A stretch of DNA of 64,000 nt from WTFV01 sp965203525 (GCA_965203525.1 OZ241898.1:1860001-1924000); one strand, 5' to 3'; shown: positions 16,931-26,068, numbered from the stretch's first letter. Notes: generated from the letters alone by a model not told the origin. Made by a program: numbers and translations.

Positions 16931-19414
16931 ATGCCCGGACCACGAACGCAGACGCCCGGCCGCGGACGCCTCGCGGCGCTGCTGCGCGGCGCGCTGGCCG
17001 TCCTCGCCGCCGCGGCGGTTCCGGCCGCGGCGGCCGAGCCGGGGCCCGGTCCCGCGCCTGCCGCGCGGCAGGAGGCGCAGGCCGGGGGCTGGCAGCGGGC
17101 GCTTCTCGACCGCTACTGCGTCGCCTGCCACAACGCCCGGCTGCGCACCGCGGATCTGGCCCTCGACACGCGGGACGTGACCCGCATCGCCGACGCGCCG
17201 GCCGTCTGGGAGACGGTGGTCCGCAAGCTGCGCGCCGGCGCGATGCCGCCGCCGCCGCGCCCGCGGCCGGACGCGGCGGCCTACGGCCGGTTCGTCGCCT
17301 GGCTGGAAGCCGAGCTGGACCGGGCGGCGGCGGCCAGTCCGAACCCGGGACGGACCGAGGCGTTCCACCGGCTCAACCGGACCGAGTACCACCACGCGGT
17401 GCGCGACCTCCTCGACCTGGAGATCGACGTCGCGGAGCTGCTGCCCGCCGACGGGGCCAGCTACGGGTTCGACAACGTCGCGGGCGTGCTCGGCGTCTCG
17501 CCGACGCTGCTGGAGCGCTACCTCGCCGCCGCGCGCAGGATCAGCCGGGTGGCGGTCGGACGTCCTCCGCCTTCGGCCACCGCCGAGGTGTTCCGGCTCG
17601 CGAGCGATCTGCCGCAGGACGCCCGGGTGGCGCGGATGCCGTTCGGCACCCGCGGCGGCGGCGCGTTCCGCCACCTGTTTCCGGCGGACGCCGACTACGC
17701 CTTCCGCATCCGCCTGGCCCGCGACGCCGGCGACGCGCTGGCCGTCTTCGACGCGCCGCACACGCTCGAGGTGAGCCTGGACGGCACGCTGGTGCGGACG
17801 TTCACGGCCGGCGGGCCGCCGCCCGCGGACGCCCCGCGCGACAGCGGCGCCTGGCGCGCCTGGCGGGATCGGCAGCGGACCATCGACCGGGACTGGGAGT
17901 TCCGCCTGCCGGTCAAGGCCGGTCCCCGCGAGCTGCGGGTGACCTTCGTGCGCCGGACGGCGGCGTATCCCGAGACGTTGCGCCAGCCGTACCTGCGGCC
18001 GTACACCAGCATCACCGGCGGCGACACCCGCGTGCAGCCGTACCTGGGGAGCGTCACCGTCACCGGGCCGTTCGCCGCGGGCGGCGGGCCGCCGGCGGAC
18101 GAGACCCCGAGCCGCCGGCGCATCTTCGTCTGCCGTCCCGCCGGCGCGGCCGACGCGGACGACCGGAGGGCCTGCGCGCGGCGCATCCTCTCGAACCTTG
18201 CCCGCCGCGCCTGGCGCCGGCCGGTGACCGACGCGGATCTCGACGTGCTGCTGCGGTTCTTCGACGCGGGGCGCCGGGAGGAGGGCTTCGACGCGGGCAT
18301 CGAGATGGCGCTGCGCTGGCTGCTCGCCAGCCCGGAGTTCGTGCTGCGGGTCGAACGGGACCCGGCCGGCGCCGCGCCCGGGACCAGCTACGCGGTCAGC
18401 GACCTGGAGCTGGCGTCGCGGCTGTCGTTCTTCCTGTGGAGCAGCATCCCGGACGACGAGCTGCTCGACCTCGCCGCCGCCGGCCGGCTGCGCGACCCGG
18501 AGGTGCTGGAGCAGCAGGCGCGGCGCATGCTCGCCGACGAGCGCTCGCGGGCGCTGGTCACCAGCTTCGCGAGCCAGTGGCTCCATCTGCGGAACGTGCC
18601 GGCCGTCGTGCCGGACGAGGATCGCTTTCCCGACTTCGGCGAGGGGCTGCGGCAGGCGTTGCGGCGCGAGACCGAGCTGTTCGTCGAGAGCGTCTTCCGC
18701 GCGGACCGCAGCGTGCTCGACCTGCTGAACGCCGACTACACCTTCGTCAACGAGCGGCTGGCCCGCCACTACGGCATGCCGGGCATTTACGGCAGCCACT
18801 TCCGGCGCGTGCCGGTGGCGCACGAGGCGCGGCGGGGGCTGCTGGGCCACGCGAGCATCCTCGCCGTCACCTCGTACCCGAACCGCACGTCGCCGGTGCT
18901 GCGCGGCAAGTGGGTGCTGGAGAACCTGCTGGGGACGCCGCCCGCTCTGCCGCCCCCCGACGTGCCGGCGCTCGAGGAGACGACCGCCGGCGGGGAAGCG
19001 CTCTCGATGCGCGAGGCGACCGAGCGCCACCGCGCGAACCCGGCCTGCGCGAGCTGCCACCGGCTGATGGATCCGCCGGGATTCGCGCTCGAGCAGTTCG
19101 ACGCGGTCGGCCGCCTGCGCGCCCGCACCGCCGCCGGCGCCCCGATCGACGCTTCCGGCGAGCTGCCCGACGGCGCCCGTTTCGACGGGGCGGCGGGACT
19201 GCGCGCGGCGCTGTTGCGCCGGCCGGAGCGGTTCGTCGGCACGCTGGCCGAGAAGCTGCTGACCTACGCGCTCGGACGCGGCCTGGAGTACTACGACGCG
19301 CCGGCGGTCCGCGCCGTCACGCGCGGCGCCGCGGAGGACGGCTACCGGTTCTCGTCCCTCGTCGTCGGGATCGTCAGAAGCATGCCGTTCAGGATGAGGA
19401 GAGCGGAATCATGA
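16931..19414 (+). CDS. Planctomycete-type cytochrome c protein (DUF1587/1592/1595/1588/1585)
   Basis: An 827-residue exported protein. Start ATG 16931 gives a signal peptide ending around AAAVPAAAAEP. A haem-c motif CVACHN (about residue 63) opens a PSD1-like cytochrome segment with LRAGAMPPPPRP. DUF1587 follows (FHRLNRTEYHHAVRDLLDLEID), then DUF1592 (SDLELASRLSFFLWSSIPDDELLDLAA), DUF1595 (RRAWRRPVTDADLDVLLRFF) and DUF1588 (PNRTSPVLRGKWVLENLLGTPP). A second CxxCH, CASCHR (about residue 706), lies in the DUF1588 region, and a C-terminal DUF1585 follows (LAEKLLTYALGRGLEYYD). Such proteins are thought to take part in periplasmic redox chemistry, sometimes linked to polysaccharide use. Its stop overlaps the next start (ATGA), so the two are translationally coupled. 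Confidence 0.92.
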   Translation: MPGPRTQTPGRGRLAALLRGALAVLAAAAVPAAAAEPGPGPAPAARQEAQAGGWQRALLDRYCVACHNARLRTADLALDTRDVTRIADAPAVWETVVRKLRAGAMPPPPRPRPDAAAYGRFVAWLEAELDRAAAASPNPGRTEAFHRLNRTEYHHAVRDLLDLEIDVAELLPADGASYGFDNVAGVLGVSPTLLERYLAAARRISRVAVGRPPPSATAEVFRLASDLPQDARVARMPFGTRGGGAFRHLFPADADYAFRIRLARDAGDALAVFDAPHTLEVSLDGTLVRTFTAGGPPPADAPRDSGAWRAWRDRQRTIDRDWEFRLPVKAGPRELRVTFVRRTAAYPETLRQPYLRPYTSITGGDTRVQPYLGSVTVTGPFAAGGGPPADETPSRRRIFVCRPAGAADADDRRACARRILSNLARRAWRRPVTDADLDVLLRFFDAGRREEGFDAGIEMALRWLLASPEFVLRVERDPAGAAPGTSYAVSDLELASRLSFFLWSSIPDDELLDLAAAGRLRDPEVLEQQARRMLADERSRALVTSFASQWLHLRNVPAVVPDEDRFPDFGEGLRQALRRETELFVESVFRADRSVLDLLNADYTFVNERLARHYGMPGIYGSHFRRVPVAHEARRGLLGHASILAVTSYPNRTSPVLRGKWVLENLLGTPPALPPPDVPALEETTAGGEALSMREATERHRANPACASCHRLMDPPGFALEQFDAVGRLRARTAAGAPIDASGELPDGARFDGAAGLRAALLRRPERFVGTLAEKLLTYALGRGLEYYDAPAVRAVTRGAAEDGYRFSSLVVGIVRSMPFRMRRAES

Positions 19415-20766
19415 TCATCACCGGGAAGACGCTGCCGCGGCGCACGTTCCTGCGCGGCGCCGGGGCGGCGCTGGCGCTGCCGATGCTGGATGCGATGACC
19501 CCGGCGCTGTCCGGCGTCGGGCGGGTGCGCGCGGCCGAGCCGGTGCGCCGGCTCGGGTGGGTGTACCTGCCGAACGGCATGGCGATGGAGTCGTGGACGC
19601 CGCCGGCGAAGACCGCGCTGGAGCTGTCGCCCACGCTCGGCCCGCTCGCCCCGTTCCGCGACCGCATGGTGGTGCTCAGCGGGCTGGCCCAGGGGCAGGC
19701 CGAGGCGCTCGGCGACGGCAACGGCGAGCATACGCGGGCGACGGCGACCTGGCTGAACGGCGTCCATCCGCGGGAGACCGAGGGCGCCGACGTGCGGGCC
19801 GGGATGACCGCCGACCAGATCGCCGCGGCGCAGCTCGGCCGGACGACGCCGCTGCCGTCGCTGGAGCTGGCCGTCGACCGCGACTTCCTGGTCGGCAACT
19901 GCGAGAACGGCTACAGCTGCATCTACATGAACACCATCGCGTGGCGCGATCCGACGACGCCGCTGCCGATGGAGAACAACCCGCGGGTGGTGTTCGAGCG
20001 CCTCTTCGGCGCGGGCGGATCGACGGCCGAGCGGCAGGCGCAGTTCCGCAAGGACCGGAGCATCCTCGACGCCGTCGCCGCCGACCTCGCGCGGCTGCGG
20101 CGGGAGGTCGGGGCCGGCGACCGGGCGCGGGTGACGCAATACCTGGACGCGGTGCGCGCCATCGAGCGGCGCATCCGGATCTCCGAGCAGAGCGACACCG
20201 AGCTGCCGGACCTTGCCCGTCCGGTCGGCGTTCCCGAAGCCTACGCCGAACACGTCGGGCTGCTGTTCGACCTGACGGCGCTGGCCTGGCAGGCCGACGT
20301 CACCCGCGTCTTCACCTTCATGCTGGGCCGCGAGCTGAACGGCCGCGCCTACCCGGAGATCGGCATTCCGGAGTCGCACCACGGGATCTCCCACCATCGC
20401 TACGACCCGCTGAAGCTGGCGCAACTCGCGCAGATCAACACCTACCACGTCACGCTCTTCCGCCGCTTCCTGGAGACGCTGGCCGAAACGCCGGACGGCG
20501 ACGGCTCGCTGCTCGACCACGCGCTGCTGCTGTACGGGGCGTCGCTGAGCGACAGCAACAAGCACCTGCACTACGACCTGCCGCTGCTGCTGGTCGGCGG
20601 CGGCGGCGGGCAGTTGCGGGGCGGGCGCCACCTCCGGTATCCGCGGGACACGCCGATGACGAACCTGCTCGTCAGCCAGCTCGACAAGGCGGGGGTGCGG
20701 CTCGACGACGGGCTCGGCGACAGCACCGGGCGCCTGCGCGGGCTGGCGCCGCTCGCGGACGTGTAG
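19411..20766 (+). CDS. DUF1552 protein
   Basis: A 451-residue protein, the usual partner of DUF1592-type cytochromes. The start overlaps the previous stop by 4 bp. The N-terminus carries a twin-arginine-like signal, LPRRTFLRGAGAALALPMLDAM. Conserved family stretches include RLGWVYLPNGMAMESWTP, HTRATATWLNGVHP, LPSLELAVD, YSCIYMNTIAWRDPTTPLPMENNPR, and near the end LLLYGASLSDSNKHLHYDLPLLLVG. The fold is sulfatase-like in some models, but no activity is proven. Coupling to the cytochrome gene and a likely Tat export route fit a periplasmic complex. Confidence 0.92.
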   Translation: MIITGKTLPRRTFLRGAGAALALPMLDAMTPALSGVGRVRAAEPVRRLGWVYLPNGMAMESWTPPAKTALELSPTLGPLAPFRDRMVVLSGLAQGQAEALGDGNGEHTRATATWLNGVHPRETEGADVRAGMTADQIAAAQLGRTTPLPSLELAVDRDFLVGNCENGYSCIYMNTIAWRDPTTPLPMENNPRVVFERLFGAGGSTAERQAQFRKDRSILDAVAADLARLRREVGAGDRARVTQYLDAVRAIERRIRISEQSDTELPDLARPVGVPEAYAEHVGLLFDLTALAWQADVTRVFTFMLGRELNGRAYPEIGIPESHHGISHHRYDPLKLAQLAQINTYHVTLFRRFLETLAETPDGDGSLLDHALLLYGASLSDSNKHLHYDLPLLLVGGGGGQLRGGRHLRYPRDTPMTNLLVSQLDKAGVRLDDGLGDSTGRLRGLAPLADV

Positions 20767-20777
20767 CCGGGCGGCGC

Positions 20778-22145
20778 ATGATGAAGAGCCGTTCGGAAAC
20801 GGCGTTTCGTGCCGTGGCGCGGCGCATCGTCGGCGCCGTCGTCGGGATGCTCGCCGCCGGCGGCGCGGCCATGGCGCAACCGGCCGACGACGCGACGCCG
20901 CTGCACCGGGCCGCCCACGAGGGAGACGCGGCGGCGGTGCGGCGCCTGCTGGACGCCGGGGGAGAGGCTGACGCGGCGACCCGCCTCGGGGTGACCCCGC
21001 TGGCCCTGGCCTGCGCCGGGGGCCATCCGGCGGCGGTGGAGGCGCTGCTGGCGGCCGGGGCGGATCCGAACCGGGCGTCGCCGTTCGGCGAGACCCCGCT
21101 GATGGCCGCCGCGAGAACCGGCGTCGTCGACAGTGTGACCGCCCTGCTCCGGCACGGCGCCGGGGAGGGGGTGGACGCGCGGGAAGGATGGCGCGGGCAG
21201 ACCGCGCTGATGTGGGCGGCGGCCGAGGGCCACGCGGAGGTGGTCGCGCCGCTGGCGGCGGCGGGCGCCGACGTCGACGCCCGTTCCGACGCCGGGTTCA
21301 CGCCGCTGGCGTTCGCGGTGCGCGCCGGTCACGGCGCCGCCGTCGCGGCGCTGCTCGCGGCCGGGGCCGACGTGAACCTCGCCCTGCCGGACGGCACCGG
21401 CCCGCTGCATCTGGCGGTCGTCAACGCGCGCTACGACATGGCGGCGCGGCTGCTGGAGCACGGGGCCGATCCGGGCGCTTCCGGGCCGGGCTGGACGCCG
21501 CTGCACCAGCTCGTCTGGACCCGCCGCCCGAACCGGCACTACAACAACCCGGCCGCGTTTCCGACCGGGACCGTGACCGACCTGGAGCTGGCCCGCGCGC
21601 TGGTCGCCCGCGGCGCCGACGTCAACGCCCGCCAGACGGCCGAGCCGCGCGACGGCTACCGGAACGCGCTCAACCGCCGGGGCGCCACGCCGTTCCTGCT
21701 CGCCGCCAAGGCGGTCGACCTGGAGATGATGCGCCTGCTGCTGGCGCTGGGCGCCGACCCGCTGCTGGCGAACGAGGACGGCACCACCGCGCTGCTCGTC
21801 GCCGCCGGCGTCGGCATCTGGTCGGCGAGCGAGAGCCCGGGCAGCGCCGGCGAGGCGCTGGAGGCGGTGAAGCTGCTGCTCGAGCTCGGCGCTTCGGCCG
21901 CCACCGTCGACGACAACGGCGACGCGGCCCTCCACGGCGCCGTCATGCGCGGCTCGCGGGAGCTGGTGCTCCATCTGCTGGAGCAGGGCGCGGCGCTGAA
22001 TCCGGTCAACGAGCGGGGCTGGACGCCCCTGACCATCGCCCAGGGGATCTTCTACGCCAACCTCGGCCGCCGCTGGCCGGACATGGAAGCGCTGCTGCTC
22101 GGCCTCGGCGCCACGTCGCCCACCGCTCCCGAGCCCCCGCGGTAG
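20778..22145 (+). CDS. Exported ankyrin-repeat protein
   Basis: A 455-residue protein from ATG 20778, 11 bp after the DUF1552 stop. A signal peptide (VVGMLAAGGAAMAQ) is followed by about nine ankyrin repeats, for example TPLHRAAHEGDAAAVRRLLDAG, TPLALACAGGHPAAVEALLAAGADPN, TALMWAAAEGHAEVVAPLAAAGADV and GPLHLAVVNARYDMAARLLEHGADP. The C-terminal HGAVMRGSRELVLHLLEQGAALN and WPDMEALLLGLGA close the array. Ankyrin proteins of this type often accompany DUF1592/DUF1552 pairs, presumably as a protein-binding partner in the periplasm. Confidence 0.88.
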   Translation: MMKSRSETAFRAVARRIVGAVVGMLAAGGAAMAQPADDATPLHRAAHEGDAAAVRRLLDAGGEADAATRLGVTPLALACAGGHPAAVEALLAAGADPNRASPFGETPLMAAARTGVVDSVTALLRHGAGEGVDAREGWRGQTALMWAAAEGHAEVVAPLAAAGADVDARSDAGFTPLAFAVRAGHGAAVAALLAAGADVNLALPDGTGPLHLAVVNARYDMAARLLEHGADPGASGPGWTPLHQLVWTRRPNRHYNNPAAFPTGTVTDLELARALVARGADVNARQTAEPRDGYRNALNRRGATPFLLAAKAVDLEMMRLLLALGADPLLANEDGTTALLVAAGVGIWSASESPGSAGEALEAVKLLLELGASAATVDDNGDAALHGAVMRGSRELVLHLLEQGAALNPVNERGWTPLTIAQGIFYANLGRRWPDMEALLLGLGATSPTAPEPPR

Positions 22146-22245
22146 ACGCGATCGCCCGCCGTACGCGGCGGCGCGTCACGGAACGCGGCCTGCCACTTGG
22201 CCGGTCCGGCGCTGGGCGTGACGCGATCGCCCGCGGCGCGTCACG
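22145..22245 (+). repeat. Direct repeat, 75-bp spacing
   Basis: GACGCGATCGCCCGC with a following GCGGCGCGTCACGG occurs at 22145 and 22220, starting at the ankyrin gene's stop codon. The gap 22146-22449 holds this repeat and the leader of the next gene, nothing else that I can support. Confidence 0.7.
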
Positions 22246-22449
22246 GCGTCGGTTTTTCCACGTTCGGGCAGCTTCCGGTTCGATTCCGCCACGGCCTTCG
22301 AAGGCGACCCGCCGGCCCGCAATCCGGGACTCGCAGGACTGACGGTGCGCCGTGCGATTAATCGCGCGGACCGCGGCGCGGCGTCATCCCCGCCGCGCCC
22401 GGAGCGGGACACGCCTTCGGAACCCTGCTACCATCCGCCGGAAGCCGCC

Positions 22450-23559
22450 ATGTCACAAATCACACACGAGCGGGTTCGCCGGCTGATCGGCAGGTCGATT
22501 CGTCTGGCGTGGCGATCCCTGCAGGTCGCCGCCGGAGTGGCGCTCGTCGTCGTCCCCTTCGGGTACGCGGTCACCGGCGCGCACAACGACGTGCTGCTGG
22601 CCGCCGGATGCGGCATCGCGGTCGGCGTCGGACTCGGCCTGCGCATGCGCGAGCGCATCGGACGTTCGGCCGGGATCCTCGTCGGCGCGGTCGCCGGGAT
22701 GGCCGCCGCCCTGCTCGCCGGACTCGTGCCGGGCAACGGCGTGCTGTGGCTCGTGCCCCCGCTGGTGGCGCTCGTCGTCGGCCTCGTCGACGGGCTCGGA
22801 ACCTCCCGCCTGCGCGGCTACCGGGACGCCGCGGTCGAGACGCTGACGACGGCGAGCCTGATCAGCGCCGGCCTGCTGGCCGCGCTGGGGATCTGGGGAA
22901 CGCTGTCGTGCTTCCTGGTCGCACCGCCGACGGCGCTCATCGCGGGCGCCTTCACCGCCAATCCCGCGGGGCGCTTCGCGCGGCCGCCGGCGGCGCTGGT
23001 GCTGGGGGTCGTGGCCGTCCTGGCGATCGCGGTCGACGGCGTCGTGCACGAAGGGCTGCGCGGCGGCCGGCTGCTTGCCGACGCGGTCCGCTACGCGGTG
23101 GCGAGCGTGGGGATGGCCGTGATCGTCATCCCCGTCGCGGTGTTCCTGGCCGCCCGCGGCGCCGCGGTCTGGATGCAGCCGCGGCTGCGGGTCTACCGGC
23201 AGCTCGCCGAGTACCTGCGCGTGATGTGGATCCCCATCGGCGGTTTCGCGATCGGGTATCTCGCGATCATGATCGTGTTCGCGGGATTCAGCGGCATGCT
23301 GGCGCGCTTCCGTCCCGGCGCGTTCGCGGGCGCCGGGGACGCCGGCATCGGCGATTGGATCGCGTTCGCGTTCTTCCGGGCGCTGGCCCAGGACTATCCC
23401 GGCATCACGCCCGTCTCGCCCGGCGCGTGGCTGCTGGTCGGCGTGCAGGTGATCCTGGCGGTGGGGTGGGCGCTGGTGGTGTTCGCGGCCGTGATGTCGT
23501 CGGTTCAACCGCGTCTCGAACGGATCGCCCGGCGGGCCCTGCGGCAGACCGGGGAATGA
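22450..23559 (+). CDS. Multi-pass membrane protein of unknown function
   Basis: A 369-residue protein from ATG 22450 (MSQITHERVRRLIGRSIRLAWRSL). An ATG at 22345 in the same frame would add a polar leader and is less likely. About nine or ten hydrophobic segments are visible, including VAAGVALVVVPFGYAVTG, AGILVGAVAGMAAALLAGL, LWLVPPLVALVVGLVDGLG, VGMAVIVIPVAVFLAARG and AWLLVGVQVILAVGWALVVFAAVM. No transporter signature could be recognised. It may be cotranscribed with the ankyrin gene upstream. Confidence 0.65.
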   Translation: MSQITHERVRRLIGRSIRLAWRSLQVAAGVALVVVPFGYAVTGAHNDVLLAAGCGIAVGVGLGLRMRERIGRSAGILVGAVAGMAAALLAGLVPGNGVLWLVPPLVALVVGLVDGLGTSRLRGYRDAAVETLTTASLISAGLLAALGIWGTLSCFLVAPPTALIAGAFTANPAGRFARPPAALVLGVVAVLAIAVDGVVHEGLRGGRLLADAVRYAVASVGMAVIVIPVAVFLAARGAAVWMQPRLRVYRQLAEYLRVMWIPIGGFAIGYLAIMIVFAGFSGMLARFRPGAFAGAGDAGIGDWIAFAFFRALAQDYPGITPVSPGAWLLVGVQVILAVGWALVVFAAVMSSVQPRLERIARRALRQTGE

Positions 23560-23560
23560 C

Positions 23561-23725
23561 GTCCGCCGCCGCCGGCTCCCGGCCTGCGCCAGCCGGCCGT
23601 CGCGCCTCGAAACCCGCAAGCCCGGCTACGCGCCAGGCGTCTGCCGGGTCCCAGCCGGCCGTCGCGCCAGGTCGGCGTCGCGCGCGGTCGGGGAACAACG
23701 TCCGCCGCCGGCTTCCGGCCTGCTT
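23561..23725 (+). repeat. Nested direct repeats (139- and 62-bp spacing)
   Basis: GTCCGCCGCCGGCT(C/T)CCGGCCTGC occurs at 23561 (with a small insertion) and 23700, and AGCCGGCCGTCGCGCC at 23591 and 23653. They begin at the stop of the membrane protein gene. The 302-bp gap 23560-23861 otherwise holds the BlaI-type operators. Confidence 0.7.
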
Positions 23726-23798
23726 CCTCCCGATCGTTTCCCGGCGCATCTTCGCGTCCGCCGGGGAACGGCGTCCGCGGCGTACGACGGTTTTCGTA

Positions 23799-23828
23799 TT
23801 GACAGGCATACGAAATATTTCGTAACGT
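23799..23828 (+). promoter_or_regulatory. Probable promoter of blaI-blaR1
   Basis: A consensus -35 TTGACA (23799-23804) is followed after 18 bp by TAACGT (23823-23828) as a weak -10. The palindromic operator at 23809-23824 lies between the two, so a bound repressor would block RNA polymerase. Confidence 0.5.
23809..23824. promoter_or_regulatory. Operator 1 for BlaI-type repressor
   Basis: TACGAAATATTTCGTA is a perfect 16-bp palindrome (TACGAA-N4-TTCGTA) between the promoter elements and upstream of the BlaI start at 23862. The same arms recur at 23836. BlaI/MecI repressors bind such dyads in their own promoters. Confidence 0.75.
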
Positions 23829-23835
23829 TTCGTTT

Positions 23836-23851
23836 TACGAACTGCTTCGTA
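23836..23851. promoter_or_regulatory. Operator 2 for BlaI-type repressor
   Basis: TACGAACTGCTTCGTA repeats the TACGAA-N4-TTCGTA dyad exactly, 27 bp from operator 1 centre to centre, and ends 10 bp before the start codon. A further TTTCGTA half-site lies upstream at 23792-23798. Confidence 0.72.
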
Positions 23852-23861
23852 GGCCGGAAGC

Positions 23862-24248
23862 ATGACCGCCAGCCGCCGTTCGCCGACCGACACCGAGCTC
23901 GCCATCCTGCGGGTTCTCTGGGCGCACGGGCCCAGCACGGTTCGCGAGGTCGCGGAGGAAATGGGGCGGGAGGGCGCGTACACGACCGTGCTGAAGCTGC
24001 TCCAGATCATGACCGGCAAGGGGCTGGTGCGCCGGGACGAATCCGCGCGCACGCACGTGTACCGCGCGGCGCGTTCCGAGCGGGCGACGCAGCGGCAGCT
24101 CGTCCGGGAGCTGGCCGACCGCGCCTTCGGGGGATCCGCGGCCAGACTCGTGATGCAGGCGCTGGCTGCGAAGAAGGCGTCGCCCGAGGAGCTCGCCGCG
24201 ATCCGCGAGCTGCTGGCGGAACGGAAAGGAAAGCGGGAGGGAGCGTGA
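23862..24248 (+). CDS. blaI: BlaI/MecI-family transcriptional repressor
   Basis: A 128-residue penicillinase-repressor family protein. The N-terminal winged helix is clear: PTDTELAILRVLWAHGPSTVREVAEEMG followed by AYTTVLKLLQIMTGKGLVRRDESARTHVYRA. The C-terminal helix region (LVRELADRAFGGSAARLVMQALAAKKASPEELAAIRELLAERK) is the dimerisation domain that BlaR1-type signalling targets. Its stop overlaps the start of the BlaR1-like gene (TGATG), so the pair is coupled. Two matching operators lie upstream, which argues for autorepression. Confidence 0.92.
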   Translation: MTASRRSPTDTELAILRVLWAHGPSTVREVAEEMGREGAYTTVLKLLQIMTGKGLVRRDESARTHVYRAARSERATQRQLVRELADRAFGGSAARLVMQALAAKKASPEELAAIRELLAERKGKREGA

Positions 24249-26053
24249 TGAGAGACTGGATCGAGATCACCGGCTGGACGCTGCTGCACTTCGTGTGGCA
24301 GGGAGCGCTCCTCGGCCTGGCCGTCGCCGGCGCGCTGTGGCTGTGCCGGCGCCGGTCGGCCCGCGCGCGCTACGCCGTCGCCTCCGGCGGCCTGGTGACG
24401 CTGCTCGCCGTCCCCGTGGTGACGGCGGCGGTCCTCTGGCAGGCGGCGCGTACGGTCGAGCCGCGCGGGCGCGGGGACCGCGCCGCGGCCCGCCCGCCGG
24501 AGGACGGCGCGGCGGGCGGCTACGCGCTCGCCGCCCGCGACGCGGTCCAGGCGCGCCTCGCCTCGGCGCTGCCGACGGTCGTGGCCGTGTGGTTCGCCGG
24601 CGTCTCCTTGCTGCTGGTGCGGACCGGCGGCGGACTCTGGCGGGTGCGCCGGCTCCACGCGGCCGGACTGGCCGCCCCGGCCTCGCGCTGGCAGGAAGCG
24701 GCGGCGCGGCTGGCGTCCCGCCTCGGCCTCGCGCACGCCGTGCGGGTCGTGGAGTCGCGTCTGGTCGATACGCCGGCCGTCGTCGGATGGCTGCGGCCGA
24801 TCATCCTGCTGCCGGCCGCCGCGCTCGCCAACCTCACGCCGGCGCAGGTCGAGGCGATCCTGGCGCACGAGCTGGCTCACGTCCGCCGGCACGATGGTCT
24901 CGTCAACCTGCTGCAGTCGCTGGGGGAGACCTTTCTTTTCTACCACCCGGCCGTCTGGTGGGTGTCGGGCCGAATCCGGATCGAGCGCGAGCACTGCTGC
25001 GACGACGTCGCCCTGACCGTCAACGGGGACCGCGTCGGCTATGCCGCGGCCCTCGCCGCCCTGGAGGAGTGGCGCGGGCGCGAGGCGGCGCTGGCGCCCG
25101 GCGCGGCCGGCGGCCCGCTCGGCGGACGGGTGGAGCGGATCCTGGGCCGGCCCGCGGCCGGCCGGGCGCGCTCCCGGAAACGGGCCGCGGCCTGGGCCGC
25201 GGCGCTGTTGCTGGGCGCCGGGGTCGGCGCGGCGGCGTGGCCCTGGCTCGGCGCGAGCCGTTCGACGCTGGCGGCCGGGGCGGTTCCGGAGCAGGGCGCG
25301 CAGGCTCCTCGTGCGGCGGCCGAGGCCGGCCGGCAGGTGTCGGAGACGGAGCATTTCGAGATCCGCTACGGCGCCGCGCTGGCCGGCGACCTCGACCGCA
25401 TCGAGGCGGCGGCGGAGCGTGCGTACCGGCGCGTGAGCGAGCGCCTGGGGGACGACCTGCCGTTCAAGGCGCCGCTGATCCTCTTCGCCACGCGCGAGGA
25501 GTTCGAACGGCAGGACGTCGCGCCCGGGGCGGACCTTGCCGGGATCCGCTCGTTCTCGGAGCCGGCCGGCAACCGGATCGTGGTGCTCGTCGAAGAGTGG
25601 GGGGACGACCTCGTCGCGCGCATCGCCCACGAGTTGACGCACGTCTTCGCCTTCGAGGCCGTTCCGCGCCCGGGCCGCGGCGGCGGTGTCCCCCTCTGGA
25701 TCGACGAAGGACTCGCCGACCACGTGGCGGGGGTGTGGCCGGAGACCGACGAGGACAGCCTGCGCAGCCTGGTGGCGTCCGGCGGCGTCCCGGCGCTGTC
25801 CGCCGTCGAGGGCCGCGCCGGCTTCGAGGACGCGCGCCTCGCGTACGCGCTCGGGCACGCCGCGTTCGACTTCGTCGCAGCCGAATGGGGACAGGCGGCG
25901 GTCGGCGCGTTCCTGCGCGCGTTGGGGCCGGGCGAACCGGAAGCGAATCCCTACCGGGACGCGCTCGGGCTGTCGCCGGCCGAGTTCGACGCCGCGTTCG
26001 CCGACTATCTGCGGGCGCGGTTCGCGCCGGACCGGGACGCAACGGGCCGATAG
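24248..26053 (+). CDS. BlaR1-type M56 peptidase with a second gluzincin-like domain
   Basis: A 601-residue membrane protein. The N-terminal M56 (BlaR1) part has two TM segments at 10-65, a third at about 108-125, the zinc motif HELAHVRRHD (207-216) and EREHCCDD (246-253). A last TM segment (about 312-332) leads to the outside domain. Instead of a penicillin-binding sensor, that domain is a peptidase-like region with HELTH (461-465) and LWIDEGLAD (483-491), a gluzincin arrangement as in peptidase-MA-type proteins. It is coupled to blaI. In the family, the M56 domain relays the signal that removes BlaI; what the second domain senses or cuts is unknown. Confidence 0.85.
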   Translation: MRDWIEITGWTLLHFVWQGALLGLAVAGALWLCRRRSARARYAVASGGLVTLLAVPVVTAAVLWQAARTVEPRGRGDRAAARPPEDGAAGGYALAARDAVQARLASALPTVVAVWFAGVSLLLVRTGGGLWRVRRLHAAGLAAPASRWQEAAARLASRLGLAHAVRVVESRLVDTPAVVGWLRPIILLPAAALANLTPAQVEAILAHELAHVRRHDGLVNLLQSLGETFLFYHPAVWWVSGRIRIEREHCCDDVALTVNGDRVGYAAALAALEEWRGREAALAPGAAGGPLGGRVERILGRPAAGRARSRKRAAAWAAALLLGAGVGAAAWPWLGASRSTLAAGAVPEQGAQAPRAAAEAGRQVSETEHFEIRYGAALAGDLDRIEAAAERAYRRVSERLGDDLPFKAPLILFATREEFERQDVAPGADLAGIRSFSEPAGNRIVVLVEEWGDDLVARIAHELTHVFAFEAVPRPGRGGGVPLWIDEGLADHVAGVWPETDEDSLRSLVASGGVPALSAVEGRAGFEDARLAYALGHAAFDFVAAEWGQAAVGAFLRALGPGEPEANPYRDALGLSPAEFDAAFADYLRARFAPDRDATGR

Positions 26054-26068
26054 GGGCCGCGGGCCGGA

